Source: Erodium maritimum (taxonomy: Eukaryota; Streptophyta; Magnoliopsida; Geraniales; Geraniaceae). Taken from it: 64,000 nt of DNA. Below, piece after piece: positions 22,559-32,570 of this stretch. The first letter of the stretch is position 1, and every line of letters begins with the position of its first letter. The DNA is taken from the NCBI GenBank assembly GCA_963921825.1, contig OY997590.1, forward strand, positions 49,307,039-49,371,038, read 5' to 3'. A model generated the notes under the pieces. It saw only the letters and a list, made by a program, of their open reading frames with translations. It made no database searches and was not told the origin of the DNA. The position numbers were made by a program, and so were the translations under genes.

Positions 22559-23397
22559 ATGCCCCCTAAACCCTCATCTGGTTTTATTCGGCCGGAGAGA
22601 GAGAGAAAGAAGCGCAGCCCGGAAACCCCTCTACCTCCTCCTACGATCACATCCCCCCATCTTCTCCACCTCCTCTTCATCCTTCTCCTTTGATTTTTGA
22701 TCAAGCCTTGGTGGTCTTGTCGCTGGGATCCATCCCACCAACCACACTTAGGGAAAAGGAGAAGAGGGGTTGGCTTGTGAAGCTTCTCGACCAAGCCGTT
22801 CCTCAAATCGTCATGGAGACAACCCAGGCTTCTTGGGACGTCATCTCGGGGAAGGACCCGATTACTAGGGTTCCGATTTCTCGTCAGCTAGTGACCCAGT
22901 TTATGGCTAACAATGATAGGGTTCCGACCCCTCCTGTTCCCCCGTCGTCGATAGGGGATCTCCAATCTACTTTCTCAGCATGCTGTCTCACCAAGGAGGA
23001 AGCGATGAAATTCGTGGTTCCCTACACCCCGACGGACCCTCAGTTGTTGGCGCACCTCCAATTCGGCATGGTGGTTCAGCTGGTCTCCCCTAACCATCCC
23101 TGCAAGGAAGTTCTGCTGGCAATCATCACGCATGCATGCGGTCGCTCGGGCATGGGTCTGGCGGTGAAGGACCTAGAACCGGGCACTTTCGATTTCTACT
23201 TCGTATCCCAAAAGGCTAGGGCTTGGGTTCGTCGCAATGAGTCGTGGTTCTTTCACGGTCATCCATTGATGCTCGTTGAGATCATCGACCCAATGGCTGC
23301 GGAGCTCCCTCGGTTGGATCGCTTCACTTATAGGGCTAAGGAGGATGTCATATGGGCTATACTAGGAGAGTATGTGGATGCCACGTGTGATCAATGA
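22559..23397 (+). pseudogene. LINE ORF1-type protein with a DUF4283-like region
   Basis: Starts at ATG 22,559 (MPPKPSSGFIRPERERK), shifts frame near 22,690 and then runs open to TGA at 23,395-23,397 (235 codons). The stretch FDFYFVSQKARAWVRRNE followed by WFFHGHPLMLVEIIDP resembles the DUF4283 domain of plant LINE ORF1 (nucleic-acid-binding chaperone) proteins. No CCHC knuckle was seen downstream. The position at the 5' end of a TSD-flanked LINE supports this over a host gene. Confidence 0.6.
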
Positions 23398-23811
23398 GAT
23401 CTCTGTTGGGGGGGGGATGTTGTGAGAGTTTAGTTCTAAGTAGACATTCACCAACCTCTTTGACGTATCATGATTATGCACATTCTTGAGTTCCCGGACC
23501 TTGTGAGAAGACTCGGTCATATGGTCCAGGACTGTGACTGGGAGGTGCCACGGATGCCCCACTTTGATGACTCGATACTGGAGTTCAAATCCACCAAGGT
23601 GGACAAACTATACGCCACAGATTAGGGGAAGGAAGCGCCACCACCACCACCGGGGTTTTTAGTATTGACCTCGGACACGGTACCGAAGTTAGGGTTGTCT
23701 CTGGGGGAAGGAACCCCTGATAACCCCAGACACGGTACCTAAACCAGTTCTTGGGTTCCAGGGACGCTCCAGGGTGATGCATTTCCCTTGAGGCCCCGGT
23801 CAGTCTTTAGT

Positions 23812-23905
23812 GATGGGCCTCCCTGGGCCTTCAGAGATAGACCTCCTTAGGTCTTCTAATATAGGTCTCCTTGGATACTCCGATATAGACCTCTTTGGAT
23901 TTGTC
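23812..23905. repeat. ~24-bp tandem repeat, about four units
   Basis: Imperfect units based on GATATAGACCTCCTTGGA plus a short linker. On the minus strand the units read as an 8-residue pattern (RRSISE-P and relatives) in an open frame. It lies in the 3' part of the LINE. Confidence 0.7.
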
Positions 23906-24451
23906 CCATCTTGGAAGCTACATGGCTTGTAGGGCCAGAAGAAGGATACAATAGGGGAGCCGCGATGGATCAGTCGAGGGCTGGAAAACAGCCCTACCAC
24001 GAAAGATGTTAGGTATCTTAAGCTCCAGGCATAAGCGAAGGTACGTGTAATTTTAATTTTTTTTAAATTTTACCCTTTAAATTCTTTTAGTTTTTTAACC
24101 GTACCCCTCTTAAATTATTTTATTTTGTTTTTACCTTACTTTTTACATTTTACAAATATGCGTTCAGACGAAGATGTTAAATTATCATGAAAATTTTGTA
24201 ATAAAAAACATCTTATAATAAGTAATAGGGAAATTTTCATTTTACCACCCTGGCAAACATTTAATTTCAGTTTGATATCTAGCATAATTTTTTATCAGTT
24301 TCATACCCTAACCAAACTTTTAATTTCACTTTCATACCCAGTCGGGTAAAATGTCCAAAATACCCCTAACTATTACTCAAATTTTCAAACTCATGCCATT
24401 TGTTCAGAATTTGAAAATAAGTGAAATAACAATAATACCCTTCATTGTTTG

Positions 24452-24656
24452 TGGTCTTCGTAATAGAAGAGATATTTGGCGATAGGCCTATGCTTGTTTT
24501 GAGAGATCATCATAAATGATTAAAGTGTGTCGTTCACGGTACATAAAAAATTCAACCAAAGTTGCGCCTGTATAAGGGGCAAGGTATTGTAATGTAGCGG
24601 GGGAAGCCGCCGTTTCGGCTACCACAATAGTGTATTCCATCGTTCCCTTTTCCTGA
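24452..24656 (-). pseudogene. atpA: Plastid atpA fragment inside a MULE-like arm
   Basis: Read on the minus strand, about 67 codons match the chloroplast ATP synthase CF1 alpha subunit: [20 protein letters not shown], then [19 protein letters not shown] and YDDLSKQA, then a stop, then AYRQISLLLRR. The frame is otherwise unbroken. YTIVVAETA is the plastid rather than the mitochondrial version. A TAG stands where a CAG codon would be expected (a C-to-T change). The fragment interrupts the left TIR between CATTGTT and GGTGTTAAA, which are adjacent in the right arm. It has no ends of a gene and cannot function. Confidence 0.88.
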
Positions 24657-24911
24657 AAAGTGGTGTTAAAATGAAAATTTCCTTCAAAATTTTCAAATTT
24701 TACAAAATCGGTTTTTATTTATATTAATTCACTTTTTGTTTTAAAAAAATCAGTTTTATATTAAAAAATCATTTTTTTTTATAAAAAATCATTTTTTTTA
24801 TAAAAATCTTATTTTATTTATATATTTTTTTTATTTTCTATTTTTTTTATATTACTGTTTTTTTTTTACTTTTTTCTGTTTAATTCATACTCTATTTTAT
24901 TATATTTAATT

Positions 24912-26043
24912 GGGAAAATTTCATTTTACCACCCTGTCAAACATTTAACTTCAGTTTTATACCCTGGCATAAATTTTTATCAGTTTCATACCCTAACCAA
25001 ACTTTTAATTTCACTTTCATACCCAGCCGGGTAAAATGTCCAAAATACCCTTAACTACTACTCAAATTTTCATCTCATGCCATTGCCTCAGAATTTGAAA
25101 AGAAGTGAAATGACAATAATACCCTTCATTGTTTAGGGTGTTAAACTGAAAATTTCAATAATTTTAAAACAAAATCAGTTTCTTTTTATAAATTCAATTT
25201 TTAATTTCAAAAAATCAGATTTTAATTTTAAAAATACATAAAAATAAGTTTTTTTTTAATAAAAATATTTTTTTTATTAAAAACAGTTTTTTTATATAAA
25301 AAATCATTTTTATTAAAAAAAAATTCTGGATCGAGCTGTTCAGCTTCGTCTCCGGCGACCTGGACCAGATTCCAACTTCGTCTCCGGCGACTTCGTCTCT
25401 AGGTCCGTGTCAGGTTCGTGTCTCCAGCTTCGTCTCCAGGTCCGTCTCCGGCGACTTCGTCTCCAGCTTCATCTCCAGCTTCGTCTCCGACGACTTCGTC
25501 TCCAGGTCCGTGTCAGGTTATGATGGCCAGTGAGAATCGGATGGAGAAGCTCGAATCAGTCGACCAAATCGCTGATTTGGTTCAGATCTGAACCACGCCG
25601 GAGAAGCTTGAGGGAGGAGGTCGGGGACGACGCCGGCGAGGTGGGAGGAGTCGGGGACGACGCCGGCGGAGGAGGGGTGGCCGGAGACCAGCCGGAAAAG
25701 ACGCAGTCGCGTCTGAATTTTTTTTTTATATAAAATCTGATTTTTTGAAATTAAAAAATGAATTTGTAAAAAAAAACTGATTTTGTTTTAAAATTATTGA
25801 AATTTTCAGTTTAACACCCTAAACAATGAAGGGTATTATTGTCATTTCACTTCTTTTCAAATTCTGAGGCAATGGCATGAGCTGAAAATTTGAGTAATAG
25901 TTAGGGGTATTTTGGACATTTTACCCGGCTGGGTATGAAAGTGAAATTAAAAGTTTGGTTAGGGTATGAAACTGATAAAAATTTATGCCAGGGTATTAAA
26001 CTGAAGTTAAATGTTTGACAGGGTGGTAAAATGAAATTTTCCC
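24912..26043. mobile_element. Inner MULE-like element of the same family, exact 9-bp TSD
   Basis: Starts GGGAAAATTTCATTTTACCA and ends with its reverse complement. The arms are about 250 bp (24,912-25,165 and 25,805-26,043) and similar to the outer element's arms. Flanked by TATTTAATT at 24,903-24,911 and 26,044-26,052. It is inserted in the outer element, so the family inserted into itself. Its centre holds GC-rich repetitive DNA unlike the AT-rich arms. No transposase is present. Confidence 0.92.
25323..25700. repeat. GC-rich minisatellite-like core of the inner element
   Basis: 25,340-25,515 consists of variants of CTTCGTCTCCGGCGAC and CTTCGTCTCCAGCTTC with GGTCCGTGTCAGG spacers. 25,597-25,700 has two copies of GTCGGGGACGACGCCGGCG in purine-rich context. 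The composition contrasts sharply with the flanking arms, as in MULEs that carry captured genomic DNA. A source is not recognised. Confidence 0.75.
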
Positions 26044-27544
26044 TATTTAATTTTTTATTTTCATTTTTGTACCCACGTTCATCCTCTCTCTCTCCTCATC
26101 TTAGTTTCCAATTCCAACTCTGTTCATCTACTTGAACCACTCAATCAAAATTTCATTCGTACAAAGATCGGCAACAATTTGCAACAAATGGAAACCGATA
26201 TACTGTGTCCTATTTTTGGCAGATCTGAAACCTAGACTTCTCGTCCATGGCCTGTCACGAAATCCCCAAAAGACGATATAATGTGCTATTTTCGGCAGAT
26301 CTGAAACCGATGCAAACCTTGTTTCGGTTGTGAGAGCTTGAAGATGGAGAGATGGACGGAGGAAGGTGGAGATGGGTGGTCGTTCATGGAGGAGAACAAC
26401 CGTGACGACGAACCCAGAAACTTGAAGGCCAGAAACTTGAAACTTGAAGGCCAGATCTAGAAACTTGACGACGAACCCAGAAACTTGAAACTTGTTTTGT
26501 TGTGGGAGAATGAACTCTAGGAAAATGGACAGAATAGAAGATGAAGTTGAAGAGAGAGAGATGAGTTGAGGAGAGAGAAAATAAATATATGGGTAGAAAA
26601 AAAGAAAAAAAAATAATAAAAAAACTAATAAAATTAAAAAAAACTAATTTTTTTATGTATTTTTAAAATTAAAAACTGAATTTATAAAGAAAAAACTGAT
26701 TTTTATGTATTTTAAAATTAAAATCTGAATTTTTGAAAATGAAAATTGAATTTATATAAAAAAAAATTGATTTTATTTTTAAAGTAGTAAAATTTTCAGT
26801 TTAACACCCTAACAATGAAGGGTATTATTGTCATTTCACTTATTTTCAAATTCTGAACCAATGGCATGAGTTTGAAAATTTGAGTAATAGTTAGGGGTAT
26901 TTTGGACATTTTACCCGACTGGGTATGAAAGTGAAATTAAAAGTTTGGTTAGGGTCTAAAACTGATAAAAATTTATGCCAGGGTATCAAACTGAAATTAA
27001 ATGTTTGACAGGGTAGTAAAATGAAATTTTTCCTAAGTAATAAGTATTAATTTTTTATTTTTACGTAATATGATGATTTTTAATGTTAATTTATATTATT
27101 TGAGTGTTATACATTATCGTAAAAAAATGTGGTGCCCCCCTCACCTGAAAAGTTGGCTACGCCACTGGCTCCAAGGACCTACTCGGGGAGAAGTCCCTGG
27201 TTCGAGCCATACCTCGAGTCCTTAGAAAGCAAGTTCAAGTTCGGTTGCTCACACTATGAAACGAGTCCTTCGAAAGCAAGGACCAATCAGTGTTTAGGGA
27301 CGACTTAGAGCGGTTCTTGGCAGTTTGAAACCTTTGGTTTTTATTTCCGTTCTATTTTTTATTTCATTTCATGTTCTGGTTATATTTACTGGTTACCACA
27401 ACCGTTTTATGTTGGACCGGTTCCTTTCTGTAAGGGTTATTGAATCATTATCCTGTTACGGGGTATAACCGTTGTAATGACTCTAATTTTATACTAATAT
27501 AACTACGACATATTCTCAAAAAAAAATCGATAATTTTTTGTCCA

Positions 27545-28074
27545 ACAACATTTGTTTTGTTGATTTTTTGAAATTCAGAAAGAAGACAAAAATATTATTA
27601 AATAAAAAATACTGACTTTTTACTTTAATATCGTTGTATGCGTTGCCGGAACTGCTGTACTAAGTTCAAAAGGGAACACGTTGCTTTTGGATTTATTTTT
27701 TTGAGATCCAACACAAGTCCAAAATTTGCCGTGTCATTATATTTAATATATAAACCATTAAACTACCAACCTAGTCTGATGACACGGCATAAATAAACTA
27801 ATCTGTTATCTTATGAGTCCCAATTTGTTAATTTGGTCATCTTTCGTTCGGGCCAAAAAAGATTCGCAATTGTTTTCTGTAAAATGTAATGCGTGAGAGT
27901 AGATTAAATACTAAAAATAAAAGGCAAAAGAATCTGGTGGGACCACTGCGGTGTTTATTACTTAGGTGGGACCCCTTGGACCACAATATAAATAAAAACA
28001 AAAACTACTGGCTCTTGGGCGAATGGTTGGGACATATATATTAAAATACTTGGTCGTTGGTTGTGAATCCTTTC
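27545..28074. other. AT-rich spacer between elements
   Basis: No gene, repeat or element end is recognised in this 530-bp stretch. Confidence 0.5.
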
Positions 28075-28261
28075 TTAGAGCCACCATAGCAAGCCCGACC
28101 GCGAATCGTGAAATACAATCAAGTGGTTTGTGGTTTACGATTTGTACGCTCTAGTGTATGTTATTCGCAAACCATAAAATCGTGATTTGCGATTCAGTAC
28201 GCAAACCGCGACTTACAATTGTGAGTTGTTGGTTTGTGAATCGTAATTCACGGTCGATCAA

Positions 28262-29045
28262 TCACGGGAAATATTTGGTGGTTGTCGGAGTGGTTTGGTT
28301 CGGTTGTGGGTCTAGATCTTCAGATCTAATCCATGCCTCGTTTGTTGTGGTGCTGGCCACCGACGAGGACGGACCGGTTATGGGGAGGTCACCAGAGCCT
28401 TTTCTCCTCTCTCCCGCAAGTCTTTTGAGGCTAAGCCGAACTCGAGACCATTTCCTTTTACTTGTTCGATTCCGGCGACAGATTGAAGTTCGGGTGGTCT
28501 CGAATCCCATTAGGGTTGTTCTATGGTGTTGGCCATGGACGAGTTCCATTCGGAACTGAGCAGTGTTCGGGGGCCTTCTGACTTGGGAGTGTAGGGTGAG
28601 TTCCTCGGTGGTGTTTGTGTTCGTGGTGGTGGATCGTGAGCCCGGAGGTGCTGGTCTGTTCAGGGTGGTGAGGTGTTTCGGTTATCTGCTTTATGACTAT
28701 GTTCGCCTTTTGGTTGCTTTAGACTTGTATTTTCTGAGTTTCAGAGGTAGGTGGTTTTGTTTGTACTTCTTGTTTGGTTATTTTGGGTTCTAGACCTGGT
28801 TCTTGTTAGTTTTCAGTTGTGTTGAAGCTACTTGTTTGTAAATGGTTGTGTACCATTATAGTACTCTTCATGGTTGTAAAATGTGGGTGGTTAGACCTTA
28901 GGTTGTACCCAGAAATGGGGTCTGTAGTACTGGTTAGGGTTTCTTGCAGACATGCCTCTTGTTTGGTTTCTGGTGGGTTCATCCCACAGCCTCTTTTTCA
29001 GTTCGAAAAATTGGTCCTTAATAATACATTTGCTGATCAAAAAAA
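28262..29045 (+). mobile_element. Non-LTR retroposon insertion inside the Harbinger element
   Basis: Ends AATACATTTGCTGATCAAAAAAA, close to the end of the retroposon at 34,849-36,682 (ATATGTTTGTGCCGATCAAAA). Shared motifs such as CTTCATGGTTGTAAAA occur upstream. No coding domain. The 5' limit is approximate and no target duplication was found. Confidence 0.5.
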
Positions 29046-29144
29046 CACGTAGCACTGAGAAGAAAAAATTCAAATTGTTGCCCCCAACGGTCCAAAACAA
29101 CTAGTCTTTAAAAAAAAATTAATTTAAAAACAAAAACAACCCCC

Positions 29145-29153
29145 CTATAAATA
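29145..29153 (+). promoter_or_regulatory. TATA-like box before the Harbinger transposase
   Basis: CTATAAATA lies 89 bp upstream of the transposase ATG at 29,242, in a sequence typical of a plant core promoter. It is a prediction from position and motif only. Confidence 0.45.
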
Positions 29154-29241
29154 CCTCTCACCTTCATTCATCAAATCACCAATGTTTTTCTCTACTTGTC
29201 CTCTCAAATTCCCAAAATTTTCACACATATTTATATCAAAA

Positions 29242-30528
29242 ATGTTCGACGACGAGCCTCAAACGAAGGAGTAGTTGGAAGTCAAACTTCGTGCAATGGA
29301 GCAACGAATCCAGAGAAGGATCGACCTAATGATAGAGAGAGAAATGCCAACGATCAACGCATGGAGGAAAAGGATCGAACGTGGTGAACCTTCCCGACGG
29401 CAGATTGATAGAGGTCGTGTCGAAGCCCTCAACCAACTGGCGCATGATTATTTCGCCTAGTACCCAACCTATGTCCCCGATATGTTCAAGCGTCGATTCT
29501 GTATGTTCCAACCACTCTTTCTACGGGTGATGGAAAAGGTAGTGGAGCATGAAAATTACTTCGTTCAGAAGACGGACAATTCAAGACGCATGGGGTTATC
29601 AACGCACTAGAAATGCACCGCCGTGATACGAATGCTAGCGTATGAGTGCTCGACTGATTCATTGGACGAATCCTTACGTATGGGGCTAAGTAGCATACTC
29701 TTATGTGTAATAACGTTTTTCTAAGGCCGTTATTGAGGTTTTTATGGCGGATTATTTGAGTAAACCAAATACAAAGGATCTACAGTGATTACTCGAATCG
29801 GGGTCTAACCGAGGGTTCCCCGGTAAGATAAGAAGTCTTGACTGCATGCATTGGGAATGGAAGAATTGCCTAACCGCATTGCAAGGAGCCCACGGTTGGG
29901 GGCTGCACCATGGGGATCCAACCGTTATGCTAGAAGCTATGGCATCCCGTGATTTGTGGATTTGACATGTGTTTTTCGGGATGGCTGACTCGAACAACGT
30001 CATCAACGTTGGCCGCTTATTCAAGGATGCTTTTCATGGAGGTGAGTTCGTCGTGGATTACAAGATCAACGAGCATCACTACGACCGCCCGTATTATTTA
30101 GTTGACAGTATTTACCCCTCATGGAGTTGGTTCGTGAAGTCGATTCGCCATCCCTATACTCGCAAACACAAATTGTTTGCTAAATGCCAAGAAGGTGCTC
30201 ATAAAGATATTGAACGGGCTTTTAGAGTCTTCCAAGAACAATGGCACATAATTTCCAGGCCCTTGATATGATGAATTGTTGTATCATTCTACACAACATG
30301 ATTGTAGAGGATGAACGCGACCGATACGAAGCAGAAGATGACGACTTGTATTTCAAGCCCCCTTTGGAAATACCAGATTGGACATCACCTGAATGATGGC
30401 ATCAAGGAGGGCCCCTGGTCTACCGAGAACTATTGGGTGCTCGACTTAGTGTCACAAATGATCTAGCCCACCGACAACTCCAAGATGACATTGTTGAACA
30501 CATATGGGGTCAGTTTGGAGTGAATTAA
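29242..30528 (+). pseudogene. PIF/Harbinger transposase (DDE), inactivated
   Basis: Starts ATG at 29,242 (MFDDEPQTKE, then a stop) and ends TAA at 30,526-30,528 (IWGQFGVN). Family landmarks in order: FKRRFCMFQPLFLRVMEKV, KCTAVIRMLAYECSTDSLDE, LDCMHWEWKNC (first catalytic Asp), FFGMADSNNVINV (the second Asp position reads Val), YYLVDSIYPSWSWFVKSI, and DIERAFRVFQ (catalytic Glu). Several stops and at least two frameshifts are present. Known plant relatives are about 400-450 residues and this relic covers that length. Second-Asp loss plus stops make it inactive. Confidence 0.88.
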
Positions 30529-30951
30529 CAATCAAACGATGACAAGTGAGATGAGTTAATTAATTTGATGTACCAAAAGCATTTTAGTTTGATGGATAAT
30601 TCGGGGAGTAATAAAATTTGAAGTTTCTTTATCCATTTTAGTTTATTGTTGTTTTTTTATTAATTAAATTTTAATTTTTTAGTTAATTATTATTTTAATT
30701 AATTAATTTTATCAATTTTATTTAGTATTTTCTGTTTTTAATCTGAATTTTAATAAAATTATAGTAAAAGAATAATCAATTATACAATCAACATCCACTC
30801 AACACCCTTACAAATCATGATCCTCATTTGTGATCCCCTCACTATGGAACTTAGCTCAGTTTCAGAGGCGCACACTACAAATCATCCCAATCACCACATG
30901 ATTCGCGTATCATGATCCCGATATGTGATTCTCTTACTCTACATGCTCTTA

Positions 30952-31550
30952 GATTGGTTTTTACGACTAAAATGATTTAAAACGTCTATTTCACATGGAA
31001 GAAGGAGATTATCAATATTTGATGTTAGAGACAAATTTCAAGATGATTGTTTTATTAATGTTTTAGTTATCCTAGAATATTAAATAACAAAAACATGGAA
31101 TAATATATTTTTGTAATTTAAATTAACCTTAACTTTGCGCTATGTTATACAAACATTTTAGGATAGGTGTGTTTTTCCTCTTTGTCATCTTGGATCGAGT
31201 CCTGGTAGAGACAAAAACTACATCAGTTAGTAAGTGTCTATTTGTTGTATTGTATCTTAGCATATTAATTGTATCGTCTTTATTCTGATCTCATCTGGAG
31301 TTTGTAGTATTCTGGCTTAGTAAGTCTGAAGTCTGTAATATCATTGTCTTGTGTGTCCAACAACTTATTATGTATATCTTCACGTTGATGTATAATATAT
31401 GGTAAGAAGAATGTCATTTAAAAAAATAAACTTAATTCTGGAGAAGAAAAAGAAGGTTAAGAGATAAGGAATATTAATGGTCAAAAAAGTTGAAATTGTT
31501 TTATTATTATTATAATAATATAAAACATTTAAAATCATAAAAATAGAATT
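30952..31550. other. AT-rich spacer
   Basis: No gene or element is recognised. It includes a short AT microsatellite (TTATTATTAT, near 31,500). Confidence 0.5.
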
Positions 31551-31568
31551 AAAGATTAAATTAAAATA

Positions 31569-32552
31569 AGTGAATAAAAAATCGTGAACATGACTCTTCT
31601 CTCTCCTCTTTACGCCGCCGGTCTTAGTTTGTGGAGAAGAATACTCTCTCCTCTCTTTGTCGCCGGTTAGGCTCCACTATCTTCACATGTCTTCGCATGT
31701 CCCTCTGATCACACGGGCATCCCATATCCAGGGCTTGTTTCCTCTCCAGCTTCTCCCTCACCAAGGAAGTCTTCTCCCCTGTTATCTTCCCTAACACCCA
31801 CGAAGAAGGCATCTCAACCCTCTTTTTTCCCTTCCCGTCCTCCATCAGTGATGACGCCGACCGTCCTTCCTGGGCATCGTCTGGGAAGACCTGCTAGGAC
31901 CAGTAAGAATGCCTGCATACGTCGTCCCTGCGTCGAATCCCCACGACCTCGTCCAGGGTTGCGACCATCCGAAGGACTACCACCACTAGCCACAAATCTA
32001 CCTTCTCCACAGACGACGCAGGAGGAGGAAACACCCGTCGAGGAAAGCGTGCACATCGTGGCCTCAGAGGCTCACGATCTAAAGGTAGAGGCCCTACTGC
32101 CACCGATCCCTGTTTGGCCGATTATTTCCAAAGATTTTTGCCCCGCTGGGGTGGATGCGAGGTTAGTACAACAACCTCGCTGGTCTCTATAAGGACATTA
32201 GGGCACCACAAGGTGTCCTAAACGAGCCTCACCCTGCCCATAAGGAATAGACACTACATGTTCCCTAGCCTCCTCCTTTCCTTGGCATACTCTTTGGACG
32301 ACTATTAAGACAACACATGCATGTCCAAGTCGAAACAAGGAGAGTTTTCTAGAATTCCTGCACCAAGCAACGTCAGAATAGGGAACCACTCCCTATCCTC
32401 TTACCTGGTATTACCGAGCATATCGTCATAGGATCAGTGTTTCGGTCATCATCAAAATTTTACCTTGTTCTGGTTATCTTATTTTCACTATTGTACGATC
32501 CAAGTGATCTTTTTATTTCTATATCAAAAAAAGTTATATCGTATGATAAAAA
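31569..32552 (+). mobile_element. LINE copy, 18-bp exact TSD
   Basis: Flanked by AAAGATTAAATTAAAATA at 31,551-31,568 and again at 32,553-32,570. The tail is A-rich (ATATCAAAAAAAG and GATAAAAAA). Its 3' ~400 bp match the minus-strand copy at 55,976-56,270 (TAGGGCACCA, TTCCTTGGACGACTAT-AAGA, AGTCGAAAC, GGTA-TACCGAGC). The 5' part is proline/arginine-rich in several frames without a recognised domain. It is a 1-kb 5'-truncated or internally deleted copy. Confidence 0.82.
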
Positions 32553-32570
32553 AAAGATTAAATTAAAATA

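Larger units (their letters stand above)
24228..27033. mobile_element. Outer MULE-like long-TIR element, exact 9-bp TSD
   Basis: Terminal inverted repeats of about 230 bp (24,228-24,455 and 26,805-27,033), starting GGGAAATTTTCATTTTACCA on the left and mirrored on the right with one terminal change. They contain TCATACCC-A-TCGGGTAAAATG and CAATAATACCCTTCATTGTT. Flanked by TAAGTAATA at 24,219-24,227 and 27,034-27,042. Long TIRs and 9-bp duplications are MULE characters. No transposase. It contains a second copy of the family and a plastid fragment. The right interior (26,053-26,600) has unassigned non-repetitive DNA with repeated AGAAACTTGAA motifs (26,420-26,495). Confidence 0.88.
24030..27167. 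mobile_element. hAT-like element remnant with 8-bp TSD
   Basis: The right end TTGGCTACGCCACTG reads CAGTGGCGTAGCCAA on the other strand, a typical plant hAT terminus. It is preceded by GTGCCCCCCTCACCTGAA. The next 8 bp GCTCCAAG (27,168-27,175) match GCTCCAGG at 24,022-24,029, 7 of 8. The left terminus (CATAAGCGAAGG) is poorly conserved, so the left boundary is less certain. No transposase is present; the interior is taken up by MULE-like elements. Confidence 0.6.
22349..27529 (+). mobile_element. LINE with ORF1 only, 15-bp TSD, hosting three nested DNA elements
   Basis: Flanking near-identical duplications: ATAATTTTTAGTCCA (22,334-22,348) and ATAATTTTTTGTCCA (27,530-27,544), 14 of 15 identical. 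The 3' end is TATTCTCAAAAAAAAATCG. Discounting the hAT-like insertion (24,030-27,167 plus one duplication) the LINE is about 2.0 kb. It contains ORF1 but no endonuclease or reverse transcriptase. Either it is an internally deleted copy or a non-autonomous element mobilised in trans. Confidence 0.75.
28078..30948 (+). mobile_element. PIF/Harbinger element, TTA target duplication
   Basis: TTA at 28,075-28,077 and at 30,949-30,951 flanks GAGCCACCATAG on the left and, in reverse, GAGCATGTAGAG on the right. The subterminal regions (28,100-28,260 and 30,800-30,940) are rich in variants of CGAATCGTGA and CAAATCATGAT, as expected for transposase-binding repeats. A transposase relic is inside. A retroposon-like insertion occupies about 28,262-29,045. 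Termini are short and diverged, so the boundaries are inferred from TSD plus TIR together. Confidence 0.62.

Noticed and set aside
22690-23397. 235-codon open frame as a possible host gene
   Set aside because: DUF4283-like sequence and the position inside a TSD-flanked LINE fit an ORF1 relic better. No splice structure or separate promoter.
24452-24656. atpA as a functional gene
   Set aside because: Only about 67 codons with an internal stop, inside a transposon arm, without gene ends.
24700-24900. A/T homopolymer-rich stretch as a regulatory element
   Set aside because: Low-complexity filler within the outer MULE-like element; nothing more can be supported.
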